From Phaeobacter gallaeciensis DSM 26640 (GTDB lineage: Bacteria > Pseudomonadota > Alphaproteobacteria > Rhodobacterales > Rhodobacteraceae): DNA of 64,000 nucleotides. The notes below the pieces were generated by a model, which saw only the letters and a list, made by a program, of their open reading frames with translations, searched no databases and was not told the origin of the DNA. The stretch is taken from positions 1,247,001-1,311,000 of the forward strand of contig NC_023137.1 of NCBI RefSeq assembly GCF_000511385.1, given 5' to 3'. The position numbers were made by a program, and so were the translations under genes. Position 1 is the stretch's first letter. Every line of letters starts with the position of its first letter. This document shows, in pieces, positions 49,631-57,905 of this stretch.

Positions 49631-50333
49631 CGTGCGTCTCTCCGGTTGTCGGCGCGGGGTCTTTCAGGAATCGCTGCGCAGTTTGGGCCGCGTCGGCAAT
49701 ATGGGCCTCAACCGCCTTGCGCGCCCTGTCCGGGTCTCGGCTGAGAATGGCATCATGGATCGCGGTCATATGGCTCATCCCGGAGGTTTCGCGGTCTTTT
49801 GCGGCGATGGTTAAGGCCCGCAACCGACTGATCCGCCCATTCAGGCGCTGCACAATGTCCCAGGCAATGCTGTGGCCCGCCTCCATAAAGATTAGCTGAT
49901 AAAAATCGGTGGTAGCACGCAATAGGTTCCCCCATTCGGTGTCTGTCATCGATGCCTCAACTTCGGCAAGCGCCCGGCTGAGTGAACCGGCAAATTCGGG
50001 ACCTTGGGCAGCGGCGCAGACTGCTGCGGCTGAGCTTTCCAATTGGCGGCGCACATCATAGATCTGCTGTGCCTGACCCCAGGACAGCCGCGCGACCACC
50101 GGTCCGCGATTGGGGATGATCTCGACCAGCCCCTCGGCCTCCAGATAACGGATGGTTTCGCGCACAACGGTGCGGCTGACGCCCAGTTGGTCGCAGAGGG
50201 GACGTTCCACCAGTCGTTCACCGGGCGCAAAATGTCCGTCAATAATGGCTTCGCGCATTCTCTCCTGCACAATATCACGCAGGGTTTGCGGCGCCTTGTC
50301 GATTTTGCGGAGCGTGGTCTGAGTGCTGTCCAT
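49623..50333 (-). CDS. GntR-family regulator (FadR/FCD subgroup)
   Basis: 236 residues from the ATG at 50333. The winged helix lies at about residues 12-75 (LRDIVQERMREAIIDGHFAPGERL, LCDQLGVSRTVVRETIRYLEAEGL), and the all-helical FCD ligand domain follows, with Asp and His metal-site candidates in MTAIHDAILSRDPDRA. It heads the minus-strand arm of the cluster and probably represses both arms from the palindrome at 50390 until a pathway compound binds. Confidence 0.92.
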   Translation of the reverse strand: MDSTQTTLRKIDKAPQTLRDIVQERMREAIIDGHFAPGERLVERPLCDQLGVSRTVVRETIRYLEAEGLVEIIPNRGPVVARLSWGQAQQIYDVRRQLESSAAAVCAAAQGPEFAGSLSRALAEVEASMTDTEWGNLLRATTDFYQLIFMEAGHSIAWDIVQRLNGRISRLRALTIAAKDRETSGMSHMTAIHDAILSRDPDRARKAVEAHIADAAQTAQRFLKDPAPTTGETHDG

Positions 50334-50389
50334 GGGGTCTGCATAGCAATCGGCTGTGGCTGCGGCAAGTATGATTGACATATCGTATA

Positions 50390-50401
50390 ATGGTATACCA
50401 T
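50390..50401. promoter_or_regulatory. ATGGTATACCAT palindrome, likely GntR operator
   Basis: Perfect 12-bp palindrome in the divergent gap between the GntR gene (start 50333) and the DUF1185 gene (start 50434). It contains GGTATACC, matching the GT-N-AC core of FadR-subgroup operators. A TTGACA at 50375-50380 and a TATAAT at 50386-50391 lie next to it and may belong to overlapping promoters. Confidence 0.65.
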
Positions 50402-50433
50402 GATACCACAACGCTGCCGATCAGGAGAGTCCC

Positions 50434-51036
50434 ATGCCCGCCGTCATTCGAAAAACGCTGCTTCATGTCGAGAACACGTTGATAGAAGGGGGCAAGGAAG
50501 CCGCCAGCCCGCTCACCATGATTGCTGCGATGGCTGTTATTCAGAACCCTTGGGCCGGTCAGGGTTTTGTTGAGGATCTCGGCCCTCAGATCCGGGACTG
50601 CGCACCGGGCCTTGGCACGCTGCTGACCGAGATGATCCTGGAGGCGGCAGGTGGCGGCGACCGGGTCGAGGGCTATGGGAAATCCGCGATTGTCGGTCTC
50701 AATGGCGAGGTGGAACATGCCTCCGCCCTGATCCACACGCTGCAATTTGGCAATCATTACCGCAACGCGGTGGGGGCGAAATCCTACCTGTCCTTCTGCA
50801 ACACACGTGGGCCGGCCAATGCGCCGTTGATGATCCCGCTGATGGACAAAAACGATGGCGGCAGGCGGTCGCATTATCTGACCATCCAGACGTCTGTTGC
50901 GGATGCGCCCGCCGCGGATGAGATCCTGATTGCGCTTGGCGCCTCCATCGGGGGGCGCCCGCACCACCGGATCGGCGACCGCTATCAGGATTTGAAAGAG
51001 CTTGGTCATGACGTTGACAACCCTGCAGCTGTCTGA
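50434..51036 (+). CDS. DUF1185 (amino acid synthesis family) protein
   Basis: 200 residues beginning MPAVIRKTLLHVENTLIEGG. The stretch GAKSYLSFCNTRGPANAPLMIPLMDKNDGGRRSHYLT (residues about 110-146) is typical of the DUF1185/AA_synth family, which despite its name has no proven reaction. AGGAG is 8 nt upstream. First gene of the plus-strand arm; its end overlaps the hydrolase gene by 29 nt. Confidence 0.85.
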   Translation: MPAVIRKTLLHVENTLIEGGKEAASPLTMIAAMAVIQNPWAGQGFVEDLGPQIRDCAPGLGTLLTEMILEAAGGGDRVEGYGKSAIVGLNGEVEHASALIHTLQFGNHYRNAVGAKSYLSFCNTRGPANAPLMIPLMDKNDGGRRSHYLTIQTSVADAPAADEILIALGASIGGRPHHRIGDRYQDLKELGHDVDNPAAV

Positions 51037-51817
51037 GGCTGGACGCACGGTCACCCTGCATGATGGCGGGGCGGGTGCGCCGCTGGTTCTGCTGCATGGG
51101 GTTGGTATGCAATCCGCAGCCTGGGCACCGCAGATCGAGGATCTGAGCCGCAGCCATAGGGTCATCGCGCTTGATCTGCCGGGGCATGGCGGCAGCGACC
51201 CACTGCCTGTGGGGAGTGACTTGCCGGATTTCGTCGCATGGCTGCAAGATGTAGTGCGGGCGCTGGATCTCGGTCCGGTCAACCTAGCGGGTCATTCCAT
51301 GGGGGCGCTGATTGCGGCGGGTTTTGCGGCCAGCCACCCGGCGTTGACACAGCGCGTGGCGCTGCTGAACGGTGTTTTCTGCCGCACGGCTGAGGCGCGC
51401 GCGGCTGTGCTTGCCCGTGCTGCCGAAATCGATGCGGGCCCTGTTGATCTGGCAACGCCGCTGGCCCGCTGGTTCGGCGACAGCGCGACAGATCTTCTCG
51501 CCCGGGATCAGGTTGCAGACTGGTTGCGGGCTGTTGATCCGGCAGGCTATGCCACCGCTTATGGGGCCTTTGCGCGGGGCGATGCAACCTATGCCGATCA
51601 GCTTGTGGACATCGCCTGTCCGTTTCTCGCCATCACCGGTGATGGTGATCCCAATTCCACTCCGGCCATGGCGCAGGCGATGGCCGCACGGGTGCAGATG
51701 GGGCGCGCCATCGTCATCCCCGGCCACCGACATATGGTCAACCTGACCGCGCCGGATGTGGTCGCCGCCCATCTGCGCGACTGGCTGGCCACCCCATTTG
51801 AGGAGGGTCCGTCATGA
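51008..51817 (+). CDS. Alpha/beta-hydrolase of the flavin monooxygenase cluster
   Basis: 269 residues from the ATG at 51008 (the TTG at 51002 is less likely). Oxyanion HG motif in LVLLHGVGMQSAAW, nucleophile Ser in NLAGHSMGALIAA (GxSxG), acid in FLAITGDGDPNS, and the catalytic His in IPGHRHMVNL. A RutD- or PyrB-like role, hydrolysing an amide or ester released by the oxygenase, fits the neighbourhood. Overlaps the next gene by 4 nt (ATGA). Confidence 0.88.
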   Translation: MTLTTLQLSEAGRTVTLHDGGAGAPLVLLHGVGMQSAAWAPQIEDLSRSHRVIALDLPGHGGSDPLPVGSDLPDFVAWLQDVVRALDLGPVNLAGHSMGALIAAGFAASHPALTQRVALLNGVFCRTAEARAAVLARAAEIDAGPVDLATPLARWFGDSATDLLARDQVADWLRAVDPAGYATAYGAFARGDATYADQLVDIACPFLAITGDGDPNSTPAMAQAMAARVQMGRAIVIPGHRHMVNLTAPDVVAAHLRDWLATPFEEGPS

Positions 51818-52737
51818 CGTCTCTTGATCCGCGCGCCTTACGCCAGGCCTTTGGCAGTTTCATGACCGGTGTAACGGTTGTGACCTCCCATGACCAAAAC
51901 GGTGCGCCGATTGGCTTTACTGCCAACTCTTTTACGTCTGTCTCGCTTGATCCGCCTCTGGTGCTGGTCTGCCTTGCCAACAGCTCGCGCAACTATGCGG
52001 CGCTGGTCAAGGGCGACGGCTTTGCGGTCAACGTATTGGCAGAAACTCAGATCGAGATTTCCAATATATTCGCCCGCCCGGTGGAGGACCGCTTTGCCGG
52101 TCTCAATTGGCGGCCCGGCCCCGCTGGATCGCCTCTGATTGATGGCGTTTCGGCATGGTTTGACTGTGCGATGCACAAGACGGTTGAGGCCGGTGATCAC
52201 GTGATCCTGATCGGAGAGGTCAAAGCCTTTGACGCCAGCACCCATCCGGGGCTTGGCTATGCACGCGGGGCTTATGTCACGGCTGCGACCACTGCAGAAC
52301 CTGCCGGAACCGGGCCTGATCTCGTGGTCTCCGCCCTGATCGAACGCAACGGAGAGGTGCTGCTGGTCGATGATGGCCAGGGCGGTGCGACCCTACCGGA
52401 GGCGCTGGCTGGTCCGGATGGGGCCTCTGCCACGGTGCGCCAGTTGATCGCCGAGACCGGGCTCACGGCAGAGCCGGGCTTTGTCTATTCGGTGTTTGAG
52501 GATGTCGCGCGCAAACGCCAGCATATCGCGTTTCTCTGTCAGGCAGGGGCAGGCGTGCCGACGCGCGGAACCTTTGTGCCGCTGGCGCAAGACGGGGTGG
52601 CTGAAGCAGGTCTTGAGGACATCAGCGACCCCGCGATCCTGACCATGCTGGAGCGGTTCGCCCGCGAGGCAGCATTAGGGGACTTCGGGATTTATTCCGG
52701 CAATCAACGCAGCGGCGAAATCCGCCAGATCGCATAA
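51814..52737 (+). CDS. Flavin reductase domain fused to a degenerate Nudix-like domain
   Basis: 307 residues. Residues 5-165 are a flavin-reductase (HpaC/RutF-like) domain: FGSFMTGVTVVTSHDQNGAP, GFTANSFTSVSLDPPLVLVC, ending GLGYARGAYV. From about 175 a second domain reads LVVSALIERNGEVLLVDDG, ATVRQLIAETGL and HIAFLCQAG, the layout of a Nudix hydrolase in which the Nudix box (GX5EX7REUXEEXGU) has lost the first Glu and part of the REUXEE core. The first domain would supply reduced flavin to the LLM oxygenase; the second may be a sensor or binding module rather than an enzyme. Fusion seen directly. Confidence 0.85.
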   Translation: MTSLDPRALRQAFGSFMTGVTVVTSHDQNGAPIGFTANSFTSVSLDPPLVLVCLANSSRNYAALVKGDGFAVNVLAETQIEISNIFARPVEDRFAGLNWRPGPAGSPLIDGVSAWFDCAMHKTVEAGDHVILIGEVKAFDASTHPGLGYARGAYVTAATTAEPAGTGPDLVVSALIERNGEVLLVDDGQGGATLPEALAGPDGASATVRQLIAETGLTAEPGFVYSVFEDVARKRQHIAFLCQAGAGVPTRGTFVPLAQDGVAEAGLEDISDPAILTMLERFAREAALGDFGIYSGNQRSGEIRQIA

Positions 52738-52750
52738 CGGCAGGTGACAC

Positions 52751-53788
52751 ATGCGCTTTTCTCTTTTTGTCCATATGGAACGCACCGCGGCGGAACAGGA
52801 TCAACAAACCCTCTATGACGAGTTCGTCGCGCTGGCCAAGATCGCCGATGAGGGCGGTATGCACGCGGTCTGGACCGGAGAGCATCACGGGATGGATTTC
52901 ACCATCGCGCCGAACCCGTTTCTGAACCTTGTCGATCTGGCCCGCCAGACCCGAAATGTGCGGTTGGGCACCGGCACGATTATCGCGCCGTTCTGGCACC
53001 CGATCCGGCTCGCGGGGGAGGCGGCGATGACCGACCTCATCACCGAGGGGCGGTTGGAGCTTGGTATTGCGCGCGGCGCCTATAATTACGAATACGAACG
53101 GATGGTGCCCGGCATGGATGCCTGGGATGCAGGCCAGCGGATGCGGGAGCTGATCCCGGCGATCCAGGGGTTGTGGCGGGGCGACTACGCGCAGGAGGGC
53201 ACCTATCATTCCTTCCCTGCCACCACGGCCTTGCCCAAGCCGCGACAGGAAAACGGCCCGCCCATCTGGGTCGCTGCACGTGATCCCAACAGCCATGAAT
53301 TCGCGGTCGCCAATGGCTGCCATGTACAGGTGACCCCGCTGTGGCAGGGGGATGAGGAAATCTCCCGGCTGATGGAGACCTTCAATGCAGCTTGCGCCAA
53401 ATTTCCGGATGCCCCCCGCCCGGAGATCATGCTGTTGAACCATACCTATATTGCCGCAGATGCCGAAGATGCGCAGCAGGCGTCGGAGGAGATCAACCGG
53501 TTTTATTGCTATTTCGGCGCCTGGTTCAAAAACGAGCGCCCGGTGTCGCAGGGGCTGATCGCACCGTTGAGCGAGGCGGAGATCGCTGCCCATCCGTTCT
53601 ATTCGCCAGAGGCCATGCTGCGTGACAATGTGATCGCCACGGCTGAGAATGCGATTGCCCGGATCCGGAGCTATGAGGCGCTGGGATATGATGAATATAG
53701 TTTCTGGATCGACAGTGGGATGAGCTTTGAGCGCAAGAAAGCTTCGCTTGAGCGGTTCATCCGCGATGTCATGCCAGCCTTTGCCTGA
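52751..53788 (+). CDS. LLM-class flavin-dependent monooxygenase
   Basis: 345 residues of the bacterial luciferase-like family: MRFSLFVHMERTAAE start, WTGEHHGMDFTIAPNPFLN, RLGTGTIIAPFWHPIRLAGE, and the flavin phosphate site LELGIARGAYNYE. It uses reduced flavin from the reductase encoded upstream and O2 to oxidise, and in related systems open, an organic substrate, as RutA and pyridine monooxygenase do. The exact substrate is unknown. Start 13 nt after the reductase stop. Confidence 0.92.
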   Translation: MRFSLFVHMERTAAEQDQQTLYDEFVALAKIADEGGMHAVWTGEHHGMDFTIAPNPFLNLVDLARQTRNVRLGTGTIIAPFWHPIRLAGEAAMTDLITEGRLELGIARGAYNYEYERMVPGMDAWDAGQRMRELIPAIQGLWRGDYAQEGTYHSFPATTALPKPRQENGPPIWVAARDPNSHEFAVANGCHVQVTPLWQGDEEISRLMETFNAACAKFPDAPRPEIMLLNHTYIAADAEDAQQASEEINRFYCYFGAWFKNERPVSQGLIAPLSEAEIAAHPFYSPEAMLRDNVIATAENAIARIRSYEALGYDEYSFWIDSGMSFERKKASLERFIRDVMPAFA

Positions 53789-53798
53789 GGGGAAAACC

Positions 53799-55265
53799 AT
53801 GCAGCAGTTCCAGCAGTATATCGGTGGTGAGTTCTCGGACGGTTCCGCCCGTTTTGAGAGCCGCGATCCTGCAACCGGCACGCCCTGGGCGATGATGCCG
53901 GAGGCCCGCGCCGCAGATGTGGAGGCCGCCGTCGCTGCCGCCCGCGCCGCCTTTCTGGCCCCAGAGTGGGCTGGGATGACCGCTTCCGCTCGCGGGCGGC
54001 TGCTGGCGCGTCTGGCGGATCTGATCGCCGAGAATGCCGATACGCTGGCGCGGCTTGAGACGCGCGACACTGGCAAGATCATCCGCGAAACCTCCGCCCA
54101 GATCGCCTATGTGGCTGAGTATTATCGTTATTACGCTGGCCTTGCGGACAAGATCGAAGGCGCCCATCTGCCGATTGATAAACCCGATATGGAGGTCTGG
54201 CTGCGCCGTGAACCGCTTGGGGTGGTGGCAGCTGTGGTGCCGTGGAATTCGCAGCTGTTTCTGGCGGCAGTGAAAGTCGGCCCGGCACTGGCAGCAGGCT
54301 GTACGGTGGTGCTGAAGGCGTCTGAGGACGGTCCCGCACCGCTCTTGGAATTTGCCCGGATCTTTGATCAGGCCGGGTTTCCACCGGGGGTTTTGAACGT
54401 CCTAACCGGATTTGGTCCCGATTGCGGCGCGGTGCTGACCTCTCATCCCGGGATTGATCACGTGGCCTTTACCGGTGGGCCGGAAACGGCGCGCCATGTG
54501 GTGCGCAATTCCGCCGAAAACCTCGCGTCCACCTCTCTGGAGCTGGGCGGGAAATCCCCCTTCATCGTGTTTGAAGACGCAGATATCGACAGCGCCGTCA
54601 ACGCGCAGGTTTCCGGGATTTTCGCCGCGACAGGACAAAGCTGCGTGGCCGGGTCACGGCTGATCATTTCGAACGAGATCAAGGATGCCTTCCTGCAACG
54701 TCTCACAGAGAAAGCCAAAAGCGCTCGGATCGGTGCGCCGGATCTGCCAGAGACCGAGATTGGCCCGCTGTGCACCCGCGCGCAGCTCAGCCGGGCCGAG
54801 GATCTGATTGCGGCCTCCCTGTCTGCCGGGGCGCAGCTTGTCACAGGCGGTCAGCAGCTGGAGCGGGAGGGATATTTCTTCCCGCCGACCATCCTTGATT
54901 GCTCCGACGCAGCGGAGGCGCCTTGTTTGCGGGAGGAATTCTTTGGTCCGGTTCTGTCGGTGCGCGGGTTCGATACCGAGGCCGAGGCGCTGGCACTGGC
55001 CAATGACACTGCCCATGGTCTGGCCTCCGGCGTCTTCACCCGAGATCTCACCCGCGCGCATCGAATGATCCGGGGCATTCGGGCGGGGATTGTCTGGGTC
55101 AATACCTATCGTGCTGTCAGCCCGATTGCGCCCTTCGGCGGGCAGGGGCTGTCCGGGCATGGGCGTGAGGGGGGGCTTCAGGCTGCGCTGGACTATACAA
55201 GGGTCAAAACGGTCTGGCTGCGCACCAGCGATGATCCGATCCCGGATCCTTTTGTGATGCGGTGA
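53799..55265 (+). CDS. NAD(P)-dependent aldehyde dehydrogenase
   Basis: 488 residues from the ATG at 53799 (GAGGGG upstream). Catalytic Cys in ATGQSCVAGSRL and general-base Glu in LELGGKSPFIVF, with the cofactor loop FTGGPETARHV and the anchoring Asn in VPWNSQL. It probably oxidises the semialdehyde left after ring opening, as succinate-semialdehyde dehydrogenase does in pyridine breakdown. Last gene of the plus-strand arm. Confidence 0.93.
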   Translation: MQQFQQYIGGEFSDGSARFESRDPATGTPWAMMPEARAADVEAAVAAARAAFLAPEWAGMTASARGRLLARLADLIAENADTLARLETRDTGKIIRETSAQIAYVAEYYRYYAGLADKIEGAHLPIDKPDMEVWLRREPLGVVAAVVPWNSQLFLAAVKVGPALAAGCTVVLKASEDGPAPLLEFARIFDQAGFPPGVLNVLTGFGPDCGAVLTSHPGIDHVAFTGGPETARHVVRNSAENLASTSLELGGKSPFIVFEDADIDSAVNAQVSGIFAATGQSCVAGSRLIISNEIKDAFLQRLTEKAKSARIGAPDLPETEIGPLCTRAQLSRAEDLIAASLSAGAQLVTGGQQLEREGYFFPPTILDCSDAAEAPCLREEFFGPVLSVRGFDTEAEALALANDTAHGLASGVFTRDLTRAHRMIRGIRAGIVWVNTYRAVSPIAPFGGQGLSGHGREGGLQAALDYTRVKTVWLRTSDDPIPDPFVMR

Positions 55266-55321
55266 TCGCCAGAAGACTAACCATCAGGCGCGCGCTGACA
55301 GGGCCATTTGGTGGTACGGCA

Positions 55322-55353
55322 GGCTGCGCCCGAGGGTCAACCTCGGCGCAGCC
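55322..55353. terminator. Strong hairpin between ALDH and cold-shock genes
   Basis: GGCTGCGC (55322-55329) pairs with GCGCAGCC (55346-55353), continuing inward after one bulged C with CGAGG/CCTCG around GTCAA. It lies between convergent genes; no T-run, so terminator function is likely but not certain. Confidence 0.55.
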
Positions 55354-55362
55354 GTATCGCGA

Positions 55363-55569
55363 TCATTGGGGGCGAATGTCGCTGGCCATCTGGCGGCCGT
55401 CGCGCCCTTCGGTCATCTCGAAATCAACTTTTTGATTATCCGCCAGGCCGGTCAGCCCTGACCGTTCAACCTGTGAGATGTGCACAAACACATCTTTGCC
55501 GCCGCCTTCCGGCTCGATAAAGCCATAGCCCTTGGTTGTATTGAACCATTTCACGGTGCCACTCGCCAT
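55363..55569 (-). CDS. cspA: Cold-shock protein (CspA family)
   Basis: 68 residues: MASGTVKWFNTTKGYGFIEP with RNP1 KGYGFIEP and RNP2 DVFVHISQVERSGL, the single-stranded nucleic-acid-binding face of the cold-shock domain. The ATG at 55569 has AGGAAGGAG upstream. The 200-nt leader to 55757 is long, as for cold-regulated csp mRNAs, but no structure is claimed. Confidence 0.95.
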   Translation of the reverse strand: MASGTVKWFNTTKGYGFIEPEGGGKDVFVHISQVERSGLTGLADNQKVDFEMTEGRDGRQMASDIRPQ

Positions 55570-55789
55570 GTTCCCGTGTCTCCTTCCTTCTAGTGAGCTG
55601 CCATGAACACACGATAATTTCATGTTTCAGGGCAACATGATCGGTTCCGCCGCAGTGTGCAGACAGAACAGGTCGGGGGAATTGTCCTGACCCGGTTTTA
55701 ACTTTTGCACGGACCATGTAAAAATCAAGCAAAACAGCGTGGCTCTACCATAAATTGTGCTGAGCCACCCCCTCGGGAAAGGAAAAAAC

Positions 55790-56122
55790 GTGCAACTCTA
55801 TGGATTGAAGACCTGTGACACCTGCCGCAAGGCGCTGAAACAGCTGCCGGAGGCGCAGCTGGTCGATGTGCGCGCCGATGGTGTGCCGGACGCGGTTCTC
55901 ACAGAGGCGCTGGCGCAGTTTGGCGATCGTCTGGTCAATAGCCGCTCCACCACATGGCGCGGGTTGAGCGAGGCGGAACGCGCGACGGATCCCCTGGAGT
56001 TGCTCAAGGCCCATCCGGCGCTGATGAAGCGCCCGCTGATCCAGTCCGGTCCTGATCTGAACAGCGATCTGCACCTCGGCTGGGATGCAAAAACCAAGGC
56101 CGCCCTTGGCGTTGAGGGCTAG
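55790..56122 (+). CDS. ArsC/Spx-family thioredoxin-fold protein (YffB-like)
   Basis: 110 residues from a GTG start, chosen because AAAGGA is 7 nt upstream. The redox motif CDTC in YGLKTCDTCRKALKQL and the C-terminal RPLIQSGPDL match the ArsC/YffB branch. This branch is thought to act in glutathione-linked reduction; true arsenate reduction is not shown. Divergent from the cold-shock gene. Confidence 0.88.
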   Translation: MQLYGLKTCDTCRKALKQLPEAQLVDVRADGVPDAVLTEALAQFGDRLVNSRSTTWRGLSEAERATDPLELLKAHPALMKRPLIQSGPDLNSDLHLGWDAKTKAALGVEG

Positions 56123-56162
56123 CATCCCCATGTCAGTCCTGCACTGACGGAGGAGAGCAGGA

Positions 56163-56531
56163 ATGCGCAATGCAGCGCTGGTACTGGGCATCGTGGCCGG
56201 TTTGATTGGTATGGTGGTGGGGTTTGCAGGCTATGGCTACACCGCCGCAGTAGAGTATTTTGGCGAGGTCGACGGGATTGCCCAGCAGGTCGAGAATGTT
56301 GATCAGCTGCGGCTCTTGGCGGTGATCTCGCCGATACTGGCACTGGCGGGCGGCGCGATGGCGATCTCCCGCGCGCTGTGGGGCGGGGTGCTGCTGCTTG
56401 CGTCGGCTGCAGGGCTATATGCCGGGTTCGGGTTGAATGTCTTTACCATCTTCCCGATCTCACTGGCGCTTCTGGGCGGGTTACTGGCGTTGGCGGCGGG
56501 AAAACCGGATGAGCCGAAAGCGCATTTCTGA
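56163..56531 (+). CDS. Four-helix membrane protein, hypothetical
   Basis: 122 residues with four hydrophobic segments (ALVLGIVAGLIGMVVGFAGY, LLAVISPILALAGGAMAIS, LWGGVLLLASAAGLYAGFGL, FPISLALLGGLLALAAG) and a short polar C-tail. GGAGGAGAG lies before the ATG. The layout resembles small DUF4064-like membrane proteins, but assignment is uncertain. Confidence 0.72.
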   Translation: MRNAALVLGIVAGLIGMVVGFAGYGYTAAVEYFGEVDGIAQQVENVDQLRLLAVISPILALAGGAMAISRALWGGVLLLASAAGLYAGFGLNVFTIFPISLALLGGLLALAAGKPDEPKAHF

Positions 56532-56553
56532 ACCGACGTGAATAAAGGTCATG

Positions 56554-56588
56554 AAAAAGGCGCCGCTGCGGATGCAGGGCGCCTTTTT
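56554..56588. terminator. Bidirectional intrinsic terminator
   Basis: AAAAAGGCGCC (56554-56564) pairs with GGCGCCTTTTT (56578-56588); both strands give a GC stem followed by a T-run. It serves the membrane-protein gene and the convergent bufferin operon. Confidence 0.88.
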
Positions 56589-56609
56589 TGGATTCGAAAG
56601 CGGACCAGA

Positions 56610-57146
56610 TCAGGCAGTGGCAGGCGCCGTGGCGCGCCGCGCCAGCGCATCCAGTGACAGCGGGCCTGCGCCTTTGAAGACCAGAACCAGCAGCAGGAAT
56701 GTCCACATAACCCGCTGATCCACCAGACCAATGGCATTGTCAAAAAGACTGCCCAGTTTGACGCCATGGCCGGTCACATCGACGATGGTCTGCACCCAAA
56801 TAAAGCCAATGGTGCCAAGGGCGGCCAGCCGGGTGAGCAACCCGACCAGGATCAGTGCAGGCAGAACATATTCTGCCACCGTCCCGGCAAAGATCACCAG
56901 TCGCTGAAAGATATTGAGCTGGGAGACATCATAGAGCACGGCCTCAGCCGCATGGGGGAAGATCTGGCCGAAGGCCCCGGCGGAGGGCGAGAAGATCGAC
57001 CCATCCGTCTTCAGCCCGGCGGAGTTCCAGTAGTAAACCAACAGGACCGCCGCAAAAACCAGCCGCGCCAGGGTTGGGACGATGAACGCCGACAATCTGT
57101 CGGCCCTGCCGGTGAGAGAGGTGTAGGAGGAAACAAGCGCGTGCAT
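56610..57146 (-). CDS. DoxX-family membrane protein of the bufferin operon
   Basis: 178 residues with four membrane segments (IVPTLARLVFAAVLLVYYWN, RLVIFAGTVAEYVLPALILV, LAALGTIGFIWVQTIVDVTG, VMWTFLLLVLVFKGAGPLSL). DoxX members often close bufA-bufB-bufC operons and may take part in thiol redox balance or export of the product. It starts 3 nt after the bufC stop. Confidence 0.85.
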   Translation of the reverse strand: MHALVSSYTSLTGRADRLSAFIVPTLARLVFAAVLLVYYWNSAGLKTDGSIFSPSAGAFGQIFPHAAEAVLYDVSQLNIFQRLVIFAGTVAEYVLPALILVGLLTRLAALGTIGFIWVQTIVDVTGHGVKLGSLFDNAIGLVDQRVMWTFLLLVLVFKGAGPLSLDALARRATAPATA

Positions 57147-57149
57147 CGG

Positions 57150-57905
57150 TTATCCTTTGCGATCTAGGTCAATGATTGCACCGCCTTGCAGCAACAGGGC
57201 GAGCGGGTGTGAGAGGTCGAAATCCGGGTGGTCGGCCTGAACCTCGGTCAGGGCCTCTTCCAGTGTGGCCCCGTGGGTAAGGGCGGTGATCCAGTCCGCG
57301 CCGCCTGCTGGCAGTTCGTGCAGAACGGGATCGAATTCCGGCCGCGTGATCAACACATCCTGCGCCATATGCCGGGGCTTGGGCGCGCCCTCTTCGGTGT
57401 TGAATCGCCAGATGTCATAGATCGGCCAGGGCGAGCGCAGCAGGGCCACGGCGGGGGCCAGCGTCAGCCCGGTGGCCATCAGTTGCTCAGGAGCAAGCGC
57501 GCCCAGACGCGCCGGGTCAACCGCTGTGGCGTCCGCCGCGTGATACGCCCGGCGCAGGGCGAGGTCGAGCCGCGCGGCATCCGGCAGATAGCCGAGATGT
57601 TTCAACTGCTCCATCCCGGCGAGAAACTCCGGGAATTCCGCCCCGTAGTGCATCATCAACGGCGAGGAGGGCGGATGGGCACGCAGGTACAGACCCGCCA
57701 GCCCGTCGAGGTTCTGCTTGCCCAGAAGCTTTGCGATCAGGGGAAAGGCGCTGTGCATTGCCTCCGTCAGGGAAACGGCGATATTGTTGCGATAGACGCT
57801 GAAGCGGCGCCCGGCAGGCCCGCCGGTCGCATCCAGCAGCCCCTCCGGCACCGGCTGCGCCGCGTCCATCATGGCGCGTGTGAATTCTGTCTGGCTCACG
57901 CTCAT
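57150..57905 (-). CDS. bufC: BufC, RiPP-recognition partner (DUF2063)
   Basis: 251 residues from the ATG at 57905. Typical DUF2063/HvfC/BufC start [21 protein letters not shown], with [30 protein letters not shown] and [14 protein letters not shown] segment (here [21 protein letters not shown]). It binds the precursor peptide for the oxidase BufB. Four-nt overlap (ATGA) with bufB. Confidence 0.9.
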   Translation of the reverse strand: MSVSQTEFTRAMMDAAQPVPEGLLDATGGPAGRRFSVYRNNIAVSLTEAMHSAFPLIAKLLGKQNLDGLAGLYLRAHPPSSPLMMHYGAEFPEFLAGMEQLKHLGYLPDAARLDLALRRAYHAADATAVDPARLGALAPEQLMATGLTLAPAVALLRSPWPIYDIWRFNTEEGAPKPRHMAQDVLITRPEFDPVLHELPAGGADWITALTHGATLEEALTEVQADHPDFDLSHPLALLLQGGAIIDLDRKG

